This document shows positions 26,634 to 35,776 of a stretch of 64,000 bases of DNA, piece after piece. The notes beneath the pieces are model-generated. The model worked only from the letters and a program-made list of their open reading frames with translations. It did no database searches and was not told the origin of the DNA. Source of the DNA: an alpha proteobacterium L41A. Lineage in GTDB: Bacteria; Pseudomonadota; Alphaproteobacteria; Caulobacterales; Caulobacteraceae. The translations under genes were made by a program, and so were the position numbers. The DNA lies in NCBI GenBank assembly GCA_000335735.1, contig AMYY01000009.1, forward strand, positions 33,458 to 97,457, given 5' to 3'. Each line of letters starts with the position of its first letter. Within the stretch, counting starts at the first letter, position 1.

Positions 26634-27971
26634 TCAGATCAGGCCCTGCTCGCGCGCCGCTGCCGTCAGGCCGTCGCGAAACTCGGGCGCCGCCAGGGCG
26701 ATCAGGGCGCGGGCGCGTTCGCTGGACGACTTGCCCTTCAGATTGGTCCAGCCGTGTTCGGTGGCGACGATGTGCGTGTCGTTGCGCGGGGTGGTGACCG
26801 GCCCGTCCAGACGCGCGACGATGCGAGAGGCCGTCCCCTTCGCCGCCGTGGAATGACAGGCAATGATCGACTTGCCGCCCTCCGATCCATAGGCGCCGCG
26901 CACGAAGTCAAGCTGGCCCCCGGCGGCCGTGAACTGGCGCCCGTTCAGAAACTCCGAGCAGCAGGCGCCGGTCAGGTCGACCTGAAGCGTGGCGTTGACC
27001 GAGATCATCTTCGCATTGCGCGCGATCACGGCCGGGTCGTTCACATAGGAGACCGGATGGGCCTCCATGCCGCGATTGCCGTCCAGGAATTCATAAGTGT
27101 TGAGGTCGCCCATCGAGAAGGCGAAGACGCCCACGCCCGGATGCAGGGTCTTGCGGGCATGGTTGGCCACGCCGGCCTGCATCAGCTCGACCAGGCCGGG
27201 CGTCAACATCTCTGTGTGAACGCCCAGATCGCGGTGGTCCATCAGGGCGTCGCAGACGGCGTTGGGCAGGGCGCCGATCCCCATCTGCAGCGTCGCGCCG
27301 TCCTCGACCAAGCCCGCGATGATCCGCCCGATGGCCAGGTCCGCCGGCTGAGGCTCGGGGCGCGGAACGACCAGCAGCGGCGCGGCATGTTCGACGATGC
27401 CGGCGACCTGGGACACATGGACGGTGCAGTCGCCGAACACGCGCGGCATGTGCGGATTGACCTCGACGATCACGGTCTTCGCCGTCTGCGACACCGGCTT
27501 GGCGTAGTCGGTGTTGGTGCCGAACGAGAAGAAGCCGTCCGCATCCATCGGCGAGACGGTGCAGATCAGCGCATCCACCTTGACCTCGTCGCACAACAGG
27601 CGGGGCGACTGCTGAAAGCCCGTGGGGATGAACTGCACGGGGTTGGGGCGACCCTCCTCGTGCGCGCGCTGTTCCAGCCGGCGTTCGATGGCGCTGTGGA
27701 ACAGGCTCCAGGGGCGGATCCGGTCCATCAGCTCATAGCGCAGAACCGTGTCACCCGCGATCGCGGTCGAGAGCAGATAGAAGAGGTTCACATCCTCGAC
27801 CTCGCCGCGTTCGGCCCGTTCGGCCAGGGCCCTGAGCAGGGCGGGCGGCTGGGACACGCCGAGCCCCATGGCCACCTTGGCGCCCGAGACGATCAGGGCG
27901 GCGGCCTGGTCGGGGGTCTTGAGGCGTTCGGCGTAGAGGGCGGCGTGGTCCATGGCGTGCGTCTCCGTCAT
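26634..27971 (-). CDS. Acetyl-CoA hydrolase/CoA-transferase family protein
   Basis: A 445-residue cytoplasmic CoA-transferase of the acetyl-CoA hydrolase / 4-hydroxybutyrate CoA-transferase (Cat1/Cat2-like) type. Visible family segments are SGAKVAMGLGVSQPPALL near residue 30, LQMGIGALPNAV near residue 237, a VDLTGACCSEFLNG segment with the candidate catalytic glutamate near residue 345, and GAYGSEGGKSIIACHSTAAKG near residue 370. It may move CoA between short-chain acids, for example acetate and succinate or propionate. The reaction direction and substrate are not readable. The gene is apparently monocistronic between the dehydrogenase and the PAP2 gene. Confidence 0.9.
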   Translation of the reverse strand: MTETHAMDHAALYAERLKTPDQAAALIVSGAKVAMGLGVSQPPALLRALAERAERGEVEDVNLFYLLSTAIAGDTVLRYELMDRIRPWSLFHSAIERRLEQRAHEEGRPNPVQFIPTGFQQSPRLLCDEVKVDALICTVSPMDADGFFSFGTNTDYAKPVSQTAKTVIVEVNPHMPRVFGDCTVHVSQVAGIVEHAAPLLVVPRPEPQPADLAIGRIIAGLVEDGATLQMGIGALPNAVCDALMDHRDLGVHTEMLTPGLVELMQAGVANHARKTLHPGVGVFAFSMGDLNTYEFLDGNRGMEAHPVSYVNDPAVIARNAKMISVNATLQVDLTGACCSEFLNGRQFTAAGGQLDFVRGAYGSEGGKSIIACHSTAAKGTASRIVARLDGPVTTPRNDTHIVATEHGWTNLKGKSSSERARALIALAAPEFRDGLTAAAREQGLI

Positions 27972-28008
27972 GTCGTCAGACTAGCCTGCCGCACGGCGGA
28001 TGGCGGGC

Positions 28009-28785
28009 CTAGACTTTGGTCGCGTCGGGCGCAGCTTCGATCGGGGAGGCTTCGTCCTGCAGCGTCGCGCGGTGGCGCTTCTGCCAGCGCGCCACCCCAT
28101 AGGCGACCAGCCACAGGGCCATAGCCCAGGCCGCGCCGACCGCCCAGCCGGCGAAGACGTCGGTGGCCCAGTGGGCGCCCAGATAGATGCGTGTCAGCCC
28201 GACCAGCAGAGCCAGCAGAATACCGACGCCCAGGACGAAGACCTTGAACCGCTCACGCGGGAAGGCGCGGGTCAGCATGACGGCGACGCTGAGATAGAAG
28301 ACGGTGGACAAGAGGGCGTGGCCGGAGGGGAAGCTGGCGTTGATCGTCTCCACCGCCTGAGCGGCGGCGGGTGGACGGGCGCGTTCGAACACCGCCTTCA
28401 GGCCTTCCGAGAGCGCGACCCCGCCGGACAGGCCAATGACCAGCAGCAGGGACGACAGCCATTTCCGTTGGCTCAGCAGAAAGACGATCACGATCAGGGC
28501 GAACAGACCCAGCACCGAGATGCCGCCCAACGAGGTGATATCCGCCGCAGCCTCCTTCAGCCACCACGGCCCCCACGGCCGGCCCGGATCGTCGGCGTAG
28601 GGCCGCATCAACGCCAGGACATGAAGGTCGAAGGCCTGGCCTTCGCCCTCGGTCATCTCATCGGCGAGACCGGCGAAGGTCAGAACGCCGCCGGCGACGA
28701 CCAATAGGGCCAGAAGCGCGGCGATTTCCGTGCGGGCGACCGTCAGGGCGCGCATCGAAAAGGCGCGTAAGTCAGAAAGCGTCAT
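28009..28785 (-). CDS. PAP2-family membrane phosphatase
   Basis: A 258-residue polytopic membrane protein with the three PAP2 motifs in order: KAVFERARPP (motif 1, Lys and Arg), SFPSGHA (motif 2 with catalytic His), and RIYLGAHWATDVFAG (motif 3 with the nucleophilic His and Asp). Six hydrophobic helices place the active site at the periplasmic face. Likely substrates are undecaprenyl pyrophosphate or phosphatidic acid-type lipids, or a lipid A phosphate; the sequence alone does not decide. The ATG giving MTLSDLRA is preferred to an upstream TTG. It is divergent from nrdA across 270 bp. Confidence 0.88.
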   Translation of the reverse strand: MTLSDLRAFSMRALTVARTEIAALLALLVVAGGVLTFAGLADEMTEGEGQAFDLHVLALMRPYADDPGRPWGPWWLKEAAADITSLGGISVLGLFALIVIVFLLSQRKWLSSLLLVIGLSGGVALSEGLKAVFERARPPAAAQAVETINASFPSGHALLSTVFYLSVAVMLTRAFPRERFKVFVLGVGILLALLVGLTRIYLGAHWATDVFAGWAVGAAWAMALWLVAYGVARWQKRHRATLQDEASPIEAAPDATKV

Positions 28786-28819
28786 GGCCGAGCCAACGGC
28801 CAAGCTGGGCAGTCGTTCC

Positions 28820-28983
28820 GATCACGCGTTCGTGATCACGCCGTCGCAGGCGCGTAAAACGAACGTGCTGGCTTGCGTGCGGGCTTTTCCCCAGACGGCT
28901 GGGACTTGTCCGACCGATTCGCCCACAATGGTCGCCGTCAACCCGTTGACGGGTCATTAGGCATATGCGCCCTATATGTGGGC
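28820..28983. promoter_or_regulatory. nrdA upstream region with inverted repeats
   Basis: The 270-bp divergent gap between the PAP2 and nrdA genes holds a perfect palindrome GATCACG-CGTT-CGTGATC (28820-28837), a smaller one GTCAA-CCCG-TTGAC (28937-28950), and at 28968-28983 an A+T-rich CCCTATATGTGGG motif weakly like an NrdR box read on the minus strand. Operators for nrdA are likely here, but no assignment is firm. Confidence 0.35.
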
Positions 28984-29058
28984 TCGGGGAGCGCAGAGGC
29001 CACAAGATGATGTGGTCGCGGCGCGGGCGGCTCAAACGACTTTTTGTTCAGGACGCAG

Positions 29059-30948
29059 ATGACCATGGCTGGCGGCGAGGCATTGAAGACGACGGAATTC
29101 CAAGGCGTTGCGGCGACGCCGACGCCGGAGCGCCCCCACCTGACCGTGGTCAAATCGGTCCAGGTCGACCGCTCGCGCGACGATCTGCTGACCGACTTCG
29201 GCAAGAAGACTCTGGAAGATCGCTATCTGCTGCCGGGCGAAAGCTATCAGGACATGTTCGCCCGCGTCTCGACCGCCTTCTCGGACGACGCCGAACACGC
29301 CCAGCGCCTGTATGACTATATGAGCCGCCTGTGGTTCATGCCGGCGACCCCGGTCCTGTCGAACGGCGGCGCGGATCGCGGCCTGCCGATCTCCTGCTTC
29401 CTGAACGCGGTGGGCGACAGCCTGGACGGCATCCAGAACGTCTGGAACGAGAACGTGGCCCTGGCCTCCAACGGCGGCGGCATCGGCACCTATTGGGGCG
29501 GCGTCCGATCCATCGGCGAAAAGGTGAAGGGCGCGGGCAAGACGTCGGGCATCATCCCCTTCATCCGCGTGATGGACAGCCTGACGCTGGCGATCAGCCA
29601 GGGTTCGCTGCGTCGCGGCTCGGCCGCCGTCTATCTGGACATCCACCATCCGGAAATCGAAGAGTTTCTGGAGATCCGCAAACCGTCGGGCGACTTCAAT
29701 CGCAAGTCCCTGAACCTGCACCACGGCATCAACGTCACCGATGAGTTCATGGAGGCGGTCAAGGTCGGCGGAACCTTCGACTTGAAATCGCCCAAGGACG
29801 GCGCGGTCATGAAGACCGTCGACGCCCGTTCGCTGTGGACCAAGCTGCTGGACATCCGCATGCAGACCGGCGAGCCCTATCTGATCTTCTCGGACACGGT
29901 GAACCGCCAGATGGCGCCGCACCAGCGCGACCTGGGCCTGAAGGTCAAACAGTCGAACCTGTGCGCCGAGATCATGCTGCACACCGGCCGCGACCACCTG
30001 GGCGTGGACCGGACCGCCGTCTGCTGCCTGTCGTCGGTGAACGCCGAGACCTTCCTGGAGTGGCGCGAGGAGCCGCGCTTCGTCGAGGACCTGATGCGGT
30101 TCCTGGACAATGTGCTGGAGGACTTCATCCGCCGCGCCCCGCCCGCCATGGCCGCCGCCGTCTATTCGGCCAAGCGCGAGCGTTCGGTGGGTCTGGGCCT
30201 GATGGGCTTCCACTCCTTCCTGCAGGGTCAGGGCGTGGCCTTCGAAAGCGCCATGGCCAAGTCGTGGAACATGCGTCTGTTCAAGCATCTGCGACGCGAG
30301 GCCGACAAGGCCAGCCGCCTGCTGGCCGAAGAGAAGGGCCCGTGCCTGGACGCCGAGGAGCGCGGCGTGATGGAGCGCTTCAGCCACAAGCTGGCCATCG
30401 CCCCCACCGCCTCGATCTCGATCATCTGCGGCGGCACCTCCGCCGGCATCGAGCCGATCCCGGCCAACATCTACACCCACAAGACCCTGTCGGGCTCGTT
30501 TGCTGTCAAGAACCCCTATCTGGAGCGCCTGCTCGACGAAAAGGGCATCAACACCGAGGCGGTGTGGAGCTCCATTCTGGAGAACGAAGGTTCGGTCCAG
30601 CACCTCGATGCCCTGAACGAGGACGAAAAGGGCGTGTTCAAGACCGCCTTCGAACTGGACCAGCGCTGGGTGATCGAACTGGCCGCCGACCGCGCGCCGG
30701 AAATCTGCCAGGCCCAGTCGCTGAACCTCTTCATCCCCGGCGACGTGAACAAATGGGACCTGCACATGCTGCACTGGTCCGCCTGGGAGCGCGGCGTGAA
30801 GTCGCTGTACTATCTACGCTCTAAGTCGGTGCAGCGCGCCGCCTTCGCGGGCGCCGAGGACAAGGCCGAAGAGGTGGTTGATCCCAATCAGCCGGATCTC
30901 TTCTCCCTGCCCAAGACCGACTACGACGAGTGCCTAGCCTGCCAATAG
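29059..30948 (+). CDS. nrdA: Ribonucleotide reductase alpha subunit, class I
   Basis: The 629-residue large subunit that carries the active site and specificity site. Class I signatures: first redox Cys in LPISCFLNAVGDS near residue 115; N-x-C-x-E active-site motif in SNLCAEI; second redox Cys in AVCCLSSVN; radical-transfer pair in SLYYLRSKS; and the C-terminal shuttle cysteines in ECLACQ. The catalytic barrel starts about 40 residues in, so the roughly 90-residue ATP-cone (overall activity site) usual in NrdA is missing. ATG with AGGA 5 nt upstream is chosen over an earlier TTG. NrdB is encoded 15 kb upstream. A terminator follows. Confidence 0.95.
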   Translation: MTMAGGEALKTTEFQGVAATPTPERPHLTVVKSVQVDRSRDDLLTDFGKKTLEDRYLLPGESYQDMFARVSTAFSDDAEHAQRLYDYMSRLWFMPATPVLSNGGADRGLPISCFLNAVGDSLDGIQNVWNENVALASNGGGIGTYWGGVRSIGEKVKGAGKTSGIIPFIRVMDSLTLAISQGSLRRGSAAVYLDIHHPEIEEFLEIRKPSGDFNRKSLNLHHGINVTDEFMEAVKVGGTFDLKSPKDGAVMKTVDARSLWTKLLDIRMQTGEPYLIFSDTVNRQMAPHQRDLGLKVKQSNLCAEIMLHTGRDHLGVDRTAVCCLSSVNAETFLEWREEPRFVEDLMRFLDNVLEDFIRRAPPAMAAAVYSAKRERSVGLGLMGFHSFLQGQGVAFESAMAKSWNMRLFKHLRREADKASRLLAEEKGPCLDAEERGVMERFSHKLAIAPTASISIICGGTSAGIEPIPANIYTHKTLSGSFAVKNPYLERLLDEKGINTEAVWSSILENEGSVQHLDALNEDEKGVFKTAFELDQRWVIELAADRAPEICQAQSLNLFIPGDVNKWDLHMLHWSAWERGVKSLYYLRSKSVQRAAFAGAEDKAEEVVDPNQPDLFSLPKTDYDECLACQ

Positions 30949-30971
30949 GGCCATCCGCACCGAACGATCCG

Positions 30972-31000
30972 AAGGGCTCCGCGACAGCGGGGCCCTTTTT
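30972..31000 (+). terminator. Rho-independent terminator of nrdA
   Basis: An 11-bp stem (AAGGGCTCCGC / GCGGGGCCCTT, one G-T pair) with a GACA loop, ending in a run of five T, 23 bp after the nrdA stop. Confidence 0.9.
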
Positions 31001-31119
31001 CGTTTGGGAACCCCGGCTGGTCGTCCTCGTTCAAAAGCGACGAAACCATGTCCAAAAGCCGTTGGACTCCCGCGCCTGAGGGTTGCAGTGTGTGGCCAGC
31101 GGATCGGTGGGGAGACCGG

Positions 31120-31971
31120 ATGCGATTAAAGGCCTGTATTGTCGGCTTGGGGGGCGTGTTGGCGACGGCCGGCGCGAGCGCCGCCTGCGCACAGAGTTGG
31201 GCCCCCAACGCCTTCGACGCCTCGCCCGATGTCGAGGCGCGCCTGACTGAACAGACAAGTTTCCGCGTGGCGCCTGACGCCCGGTTCGGCGCCCAGATCG
31301 AAATCCCGACCGCCTTCCGTCCCGATGACCGATCCGGCCTGTCCGCCACCACGCGCAACGACGTCTGGATTGATCGCACCGACTTCACCGACCGGGTGAC
31401 GCTGGAGACCGCCGGCCGTCTGCGCCGCGCCGACGGCTCTCCCCTGCCGGTCACGCCCGTCGATCGGGCCGAACTGGACTCTGACGCCTATGACCTGCGC
31501 TATGTGCGCGGTTTCCGTGGTGCGCGCGGTCATACCGCCTCGGGCCTGGAAGTCAGCCTGACGCCACACGCGGGCCTGGGCGTCGGCAGCGAAGGCCGTT
31601 CGGCCGAGGCCGGCGTCACGCTCAAGATCGGCGAGGGACTGGATCGTCTGGCCCCCAACGGCCGCGAGCGGTTCGGCGAGCGGCCGCGCTGGTATCTGTA
31701 TGCCGCCGGATCCGGCAGAGCCGTCGGCTACAACTTCGCCCGCACCCGCGACGGCGAGTACGCTCGCTCGGGCTATACCCAGGACAAAGGCAGCTTCCTG
31801 GGCGACGCCTCGATCGGCGTGGCCTATCGCAAGGGCGACATGCAGACCTCGTTCGGCGTCGTCTATCGCGAGATCGACGCCGGCAAGGGTCTGCGCGGCA
31901 TGAACGGCCTGGACACCGACGTCAGCGAGGGCCTGCTGGCCTTTCAGCTGTCGATCCGTCCCGGCCGCTGA
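31120..31971 (+). CDS. Exported hypothetical protein, likely outer-membrane beta-barrel
   Basis: A 283-residue protein with a Sec signal peptide (residues 2-24, cleavage near ACAQ). The mature part alternates hydrophobic and polar residues in strand-like stretches (GLEVSLTPHAGLGVGSEG, RWYLYAAGSGRAVGYNF, DASIGVAYRKGDMQTSFGVVYRE) and ends LLAFQLSIRPGR, consistent with a small outer-membrane beta-barrel. I chose the ATG giving MRLKACIV because GGGGAG lies about 7 nt upstream and the signal peptide begins there. It is close to GGT but convergent with it. LpxR-type lipid A deacylase was considered, but its Asn-Asp and Thr/His catalytic pattern is not evident. Function unknown. Confidence 0.75.
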   Translation: MRLKACIVGLGGVLATAGASAACAQSWAPNAFDASPDVEARLTEQTSFRVAPDARFGAQIEIPTAFRPDDRSGLSATTRNDVWIDRTDFTDRVTLETAGRLRRADGSPLPVTPVDRAELDSDAYDLRYVRGFRGARGHTASGLEVSLTPHAGLGVGSEGRSAEAGVTLKIGEGLDRLAPNGRERFGERPRWYLYAAGSGRAVGYNFARTRDGEYARSGYTQDKGSFLGDASIGVAYRKGDMQTSFGVVYREIDAGKGLRGMNGLDTDVSEGLLAFQLSIRPGR

Positions 31972-31975
31972 GCCC

Positions 31976-33730
31976 TTAGCGAACCTCCGAGACCGCGACG
32001 CCCTCGCGTCGCGGATCGGCCCCGCCGTCCCAGCGCCCGTCGCGCCAGATCGCGCCATGCAGGCCCGAGGTCTCGGTAGCGTTGGGCTTAAGGGCCATGC
32101 CAGCCGCCGCCAGGGCGTCGCGAATATCCGGCGTGATCATGTCCGTATCAGCCCCGACCATCTCGCCCCGCACCACCAGATTGGGCAGGGCGATCGCCTC
32201 CTGCATCGACAGGTTCCACTCCATCGTGCCGACCAAGGCCTTGGCGACATAGGCCAGGATGCTGGACCCGCCCGGCGAGCCGATGGCGCCGACCAGCCGC
32301 CCCTGACGATCCAGAATCAGCACCGGCGTCATAGACGAGCGCGGCCGCTTGCCCGCCGCCACCGCATTGGCGGCCGGATGCCCGTCCTCCAGCGGCGTGA
32401 AGGAGAAATCGGTCAGCTGGTTGTTCAGGAAGAAGCCGTCGACCATCCGGCCATTGCCGAAGATGCTCTCGACCGTCGTGGTCATGCTGACCGCATTGCC
32501 CCAGGCGTCCACGACGACCATGTGCGAGGTGCCGCCTGGCTCGGCCGTCTGGTCGGCCCCGCGCGGCGGCGATCCCGTCGGGGCGCCGGCCTCGACCGGC
32601 CCGTTCACCTGCGGGGCCAGGGCCGCGCGCGACGCGACATAGTCGGGATCCAGCAGGCCGGCGATCGGTACGCCGACGAAGTCGTTGTCGCCGATATAGC
32701 GGTCCCGGTCGGCGTACATCAGCCGCTGCAACCGTCCGAACGCGACCCAGGCCTCAGGGCTCCTGGCCCCCTTGTCCAGATCGGGCGTTTCCTCGGCCAT
32801 GGCCAGGAACTGCAGCAACGCCGCGCCGCTGGACGGCGGCGGCGGCACGCAGATCACGTAGACCTGATACGGCCGGCAAAGGGCGTCGCGGCGCAAGGGG
32901 CGATAGCCGGCGATATCCGCCTCGGTCAGACCGCCGGGACGCGGTTCTTCGCGAACCGCCGCTGCGATGTCTCGCCCGATCGGTCCGCCATAGACGACGC
33001 CCGGCCCCTGCTGCGCCAACCGCGCGACCGTGTCGGCGTAGGCGGGATTTTTCAACGTATCGCCCGCCTGATACCGCGTCCCGTCCGGCCTGGTGAAATA
33101 GGCGCTGGCCCACCGCGTCCGCGCCTGCGGACTGCGTCCATTGATCATGCCGGCCAGACGCGGGCTGACCGTGAACCCGTCGCGCGCCAGCCGTTCGGCG
33201 TCTCCGAACAGATCGCGCCAGGCCAGCTTGCCGTGATCCTTCTGCGCCATCGCCAGCATGGCCACCGCCCCCGGCGCCCCGGTCGAGCGGCCCGACAACA
33301 CCGCGTCGATGAAGGGCAGGGGCTTGCCGTCCTCATAGAACAGCTCGGGCGTCGCTGACGCCGGCGCGGTCTCGCGCCCGTCATAGGCCGTGACGGTCCC
33401 GGTCTCCGCGTCATAGCTCATCAGGAAGGCCCCGCCGCCCAGGCCCGAAGACTGCGGCTCCACCAGACCCAGCACCGCCTGGATCGTCACCGCCGCATCC
33501 ACGGCCGATCCCCCACGCCGCAACACGGTCATCCCCGCCTCGACCGCCAGCGGATTCGCCGCCGCGACGAACGGCCCCCGAGCGGGCGATGCGGCCGGCG
33601 ACGGGGCCGACACGGCCTGAGGCGATACTGTCGCCAGCGCGGGCGCCGCTTGGCTGGCTGTCGCGGTCTGGCATCCCGCCATGAGGACGGGAACCAGCAT
33701 AGCGGCGATCTGGCGACGGAAAGAACGCAT
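31976..33730 (-). CDS. ggt: Gamma-glutamyltransferase (lipoprotein type)
   Basis: A 584-residue Ntn-hydrolase that self-cleaves into two chains and removes or transfers the gamma-glutamyl group of glutathione in the periplasm. The N-terminus has a signal with lipobox LMAGC (Cys-19), so it may be membrane-anchored. Large-chain features: RGPFVAAANPLAVEAGMTVL and GLGGGAFLMSYD. The autocleavage site precedes the nucleophile Thr in GGTSHMVVVDAWGN near residue 400, and MTTTVESIFG and RPRSSMTPVLI follow. All catalytic elements are present. It faces the tRNA gene across about 140 bp and is the last ordinary chromosomal gene before the island. Confidence 0.93.
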   Translation of the reverse strand: MRSFRRQIAAMLVPVLMAGCQTATASQAAPALATVSPQAVSAPSPAASPARGPFVAAANPLAVEAGMTVLRRGGSAVDAAVTIQAVLGLVEPQSSGLGGGAFLMSYDAETGTVTAYDGRETAPASATPELFYEDGKPLPFIDAVLSGRSTGAPGAVAMLAMAQKDHGKLAWRDLFGDAERLARDGFTVSPRLAGMINGRSPQARTRWASAYFTRPDGTRYQAGDTLKNPAYADTVARLAQQGPGVVYGGPIGRDIAAAVREEPRPGGLTEADIAGYRPLRRDALCRPYQVYVICVPPPPSSGAALLQFLAMAEETPDLDKGARSPEAWVAFGRLQRLMYADRDRYIGDNDFVGVPIAGLLDPDYVASRAALAPQVNGPVEAGAPTGSPPRGADQTAEPGGTSHMVVVDAWGNAVSMTTTVESIFGNGRMVDGFFLNNQLTDFSFTPLEDGHPAANAVAAGKRPRSSMTPVLILDRQGRLVGAIGSPGGSSILAYVAKALVGTMEWNLSMQEAIALPNLVVRGEMVGADTDMITPDIRDALAAAGMALKPNATETSGLHGAIWRDGRWDGGADPRREGVAVSEVR

Positions 33731-33874
33731 GAAAGATCCGAAAGCAGGGGAGCGTTAGACAGGCCTAAGCCGTCGCAGCCGCCACGCCAACCGCTTCAGA
33801 CGCAGAAACTGCATTCCCCCGCTTGCGTCCGCCCGATCCACCGGCTAAAGACCCGCCCTCGCCGCAAGGCAGCC

Positions 33875-33951
33875 GCACCCGTAGCTCAGCTGGATAGAGC
33901 ATCAGACTACGAATCTGAGGGTCGGGCGTTCGAATCGCTCCGGGTGCGCCA
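33875..33951 (+). tRNA. tRNA-Arg (anticodon ACG)
   Basis: A 77-nt cloverleaf: acceptor stem GCACCCG/CGGGTGC, D arm GCTC...GAGC, anticodon stem TCAGA/TCTGA with loop CTACGAA (anticodon ACG at 33909-33911), T-arm loop GTTCGAATC, and an encoded CCA end. A34 would be edited to inosine to read CGN codons. The integrase gene begins 85 bp past its 3' end, so this tRNA is the probable attachment site of the island. Confidence 0.98.
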
Positions 33952-34035
33952 TCTTTTTCAACGACTTAGTGGACGAGGCGCGTGTTTTGATCCGCGCTGT
34001 TACAGTCGTTTTACACCCTTCGTTACAGTCTGCGT

Positions 34036-35166
34036 TCACGTCCCGTTCGAAGACCGTTTTCTCTCTGCCTTGAGCGCTACGACATTATCGACTCGGTCCT
34101 GTCCGCTGTCCGCCATGCGGCGACGCTGCGCCTGCCGGCGGTAAATCCGCGCCGCTCGTTCGGTGGTGTGTTCAAGCTGCGCCATGATTTCGGCATCAGA
34201 TGCACCTGCGTACGCGAGTTCAAGCCCACGGGCATGGCGCAGGCCATGAGGTGTAAGATTGGGACGAGCGCGCTTAGTCTTAGCCAGCGCAGTGGCCAGG
34301 CGGGTGACAGCCTGATTAAGAGCGCGCACCTTCCAGGGGTGGCCGCGTTGGTTGTATGCGATGGTAAGAGCTTTGGTGGGCGTGCTCTCCAAAAAGGCAG
34401 AGAGGCGGTTGTCTTCACGTTTGTCGCACAAAACCTTACGCTTCTCGGTCGTCCAGTAGAGCCGGCGCTGGGGGAAACCGTCATCATCTTGCGCGATGAT
34501 TCGAGCGCTCAGCGGGATGTTGCAGATTGTACCCCGACGGAAGCCGCCCCAGCGCCCTAGAGCCACGGCACGGGCCAGACCCGGCATGTTGCGCCGAAGG
34601 GCTAGCGCGATGAACGCGTCCACTTCCTCGTCTGTCCAGGCAAGGTTCACCTCATCAGCGTCATGAGGCGGAGCCAGCTTTTTCAGCCCCAAAAAAGGGT
34701 TGGTCTTTATGCGGTCGTCCTCAATGGCCGGCTTCAGGGCGTTTTTGAGCATCTGAACGCGGTCATTCGTGGCTTTATGGCCACGCGGCGCCCAAAGATC
34801 ACGCAGGTCTCTTACCCAACCTTTATCAACTTCAGCGAGGCGAACGTCGCCGACGTCTACCTCGATCTCATTGAGTAGGCGCCCATATTCTATCTGTGTC
34901 GACTGGGCGAGCCCGATAAAATCGGCGGACTTTCTGTAGCGCTGGATAGCGCCGCCTACAGTCCCCGCCCTCGGCGTCTGAGCGGCTTGCGCCCTGGCGA
35001 GTCGAGCGAGAATCGCATCGACCTCGGCCTTCAGTTCTGGGGAACCATCGAGTGACCGCAGAGGGCCCTCACGGTGGTTCCCTTTGCGAAAATAGAGATC
35101 GACGGTGCCGTCCGGGCGTCGGATGCGCTGGACGTATTTAACCTTATCCATCGCGCGCTTCATCAT
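34036..35166 (-). CDS. Tyrosine-type site-specific integrase (island integrase)
   Basis: A 376-residue tyrosine recombinase. The catalytic domain occupies roughly residues 175-355 with the expected residues: first Arg in GRWGGFRRGTI near residue 210, the HGLRH box near residue 312, and the nucleophile Tyr in RAARIYRRQ near residue 343. The N-terminal part holds a SAM-like core-binding domain (SADFIGLAQSTQIEYGRLL). It lies directly beside the tRNA-Arg gene and points toward it, the classical layout of an island integrase at its att site. Two ATGs in tandem open the frame. Its start region overlaps the excisionase-like gene by 23 bp, so the two are probably coexpressed. Codon use is less G+C-biased than the core genes. 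Confidence 0.92.
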   Translation of the reverse strand: MMKRAMDKVKYVQRIRRPDGTVDLYFRKGNHREGPLRSLDGSPELKAEVDAILARLARAQAAQTPRAGTVGGAIQRYRKSADFIGLAQSTQIEYGRLLNEIEVDVGDVRLAEVDKGWVRDLRDLWAPRGHKATNDRVQMLKNALKPAIEDDRIKTNPFLGLKKLAPPHDADEVNLAWTDEEVDAFIALALRRNMPGLARAVALGRWGGFRRGTICNIPLSARIIAQDDDGFPQRRLYWTTEKRKVLCDKREDNRLSAFLESTPTKALTIAYNQRGHPWKVRALNQAVTRLATALAKTKRARPNLTPHGLRHARGLELAYAGASDAEIMAQLEHTTERAARIYRRQAQRRRMADSGQDRVDNVVALKAERKRSSNGT

Positions 35167-35674
35167 TCAGTGACTGGCGGCTTTGGCTCAGACGATTAAG
35201 GGTACGGGCCCGAACCTTATCCAGCGCTGAGGTTCGACGTTCGTCGCTTTCGGCCTCGATGTTCGAAAGCGACGGAGCCGCTGGCGCAGCGTGTTTGATC
35301 GTTTTGGGCGGCAGGCTCGCAACCCATTCGTCGATCTGAAAACGGTTGTAGCGGATCACGCTGGCTCCCACATCAACAGGAGCCACCGTGCAAATCTTGG
35401 AAATCGTGGACCACGACAGCGCCAAGTAGGCGCTCAACTGCTCTTTCGTGAGCAGAAGCGGCCAGAACACTGGGGGTGCGGACGGTCGGCCTTCTTGGTC
35501 GATCTGTCCCGAGGGCAACAGGTGAAAGGCGACGGCCTTAAGTTGCGACCAATCTGTTGACGCCTTGTCGGCGGACGGGGAGGGGCGAGGGCGCATTGAC
35601 GACAGACAATAGGTGTGCGGGCTCGGGATTGAGCGGTGCCTCCCTCGGTTGTCGTCACTGCCGAGGGAGAACAT
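35144..35674 (-). CDS. Excisionase-like helix-turn-helix protein
   Basis: A 176-residue protein with a central winged-helix/HTH segment (LLTKEQLSAYLALSWSTISKI, near residue 73, followed by a wing ending VIRYNRFQIDEWVASLP), the pattern of AlpA/excisionase-type DNA-binding proteins that assist the neighbouring integrase. The flanking parts look disordered, rich in Pro and Ser before and Glu/Arg after. Its 3' end overlaps the integrase start. The ribosome binding site is not clear, and a later ATG 26 codons in (MRPRPSPS) is possible. The DNA-binding fold is well supported; excision directionality is inferred from context. Confidence 0.75.
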   Translation of the reverse strand: MFSLGSDDNRGRHRSIPSPHTYCLSSMRPRPSPSADKASTDWSQLKAVAFHLLPSGQIDQEGRPSAPPVFWPLLLTKEQLSAYLALSWSTISKICTVAPVDVGASVIRYNRFQIDEWVASLPPKTIKHAAPAAPSLSNIEAESDERRTSALDKVRARTLNRLSQSRQSLNDEARDG

Positions 35675-35776
35675 GATAGGAGCTGGTTATAGCAGGCCCT
35701 GCTGAATAAGCAACAGTGGATCTGGATTAACATACTGTTATTGTAAAGGAATTTTCTTCAGTCGCGTCGCTTTTGT

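Noticed and set aside
28922..28930. CCCACAATGG upstream of nrdA as the partner NrdR box
   Set aside because: The distance to the other candidate is about 47 bp, not three helical turns, and the core is degenerate.
31120..31971. Exported barrel-like protein as LpxR lipid A deacylase
   Set aside because: The N-terminal Asn-Asp and later Thr/His catalytic pattern of LpxR is not recognisable, and the length is shorter.
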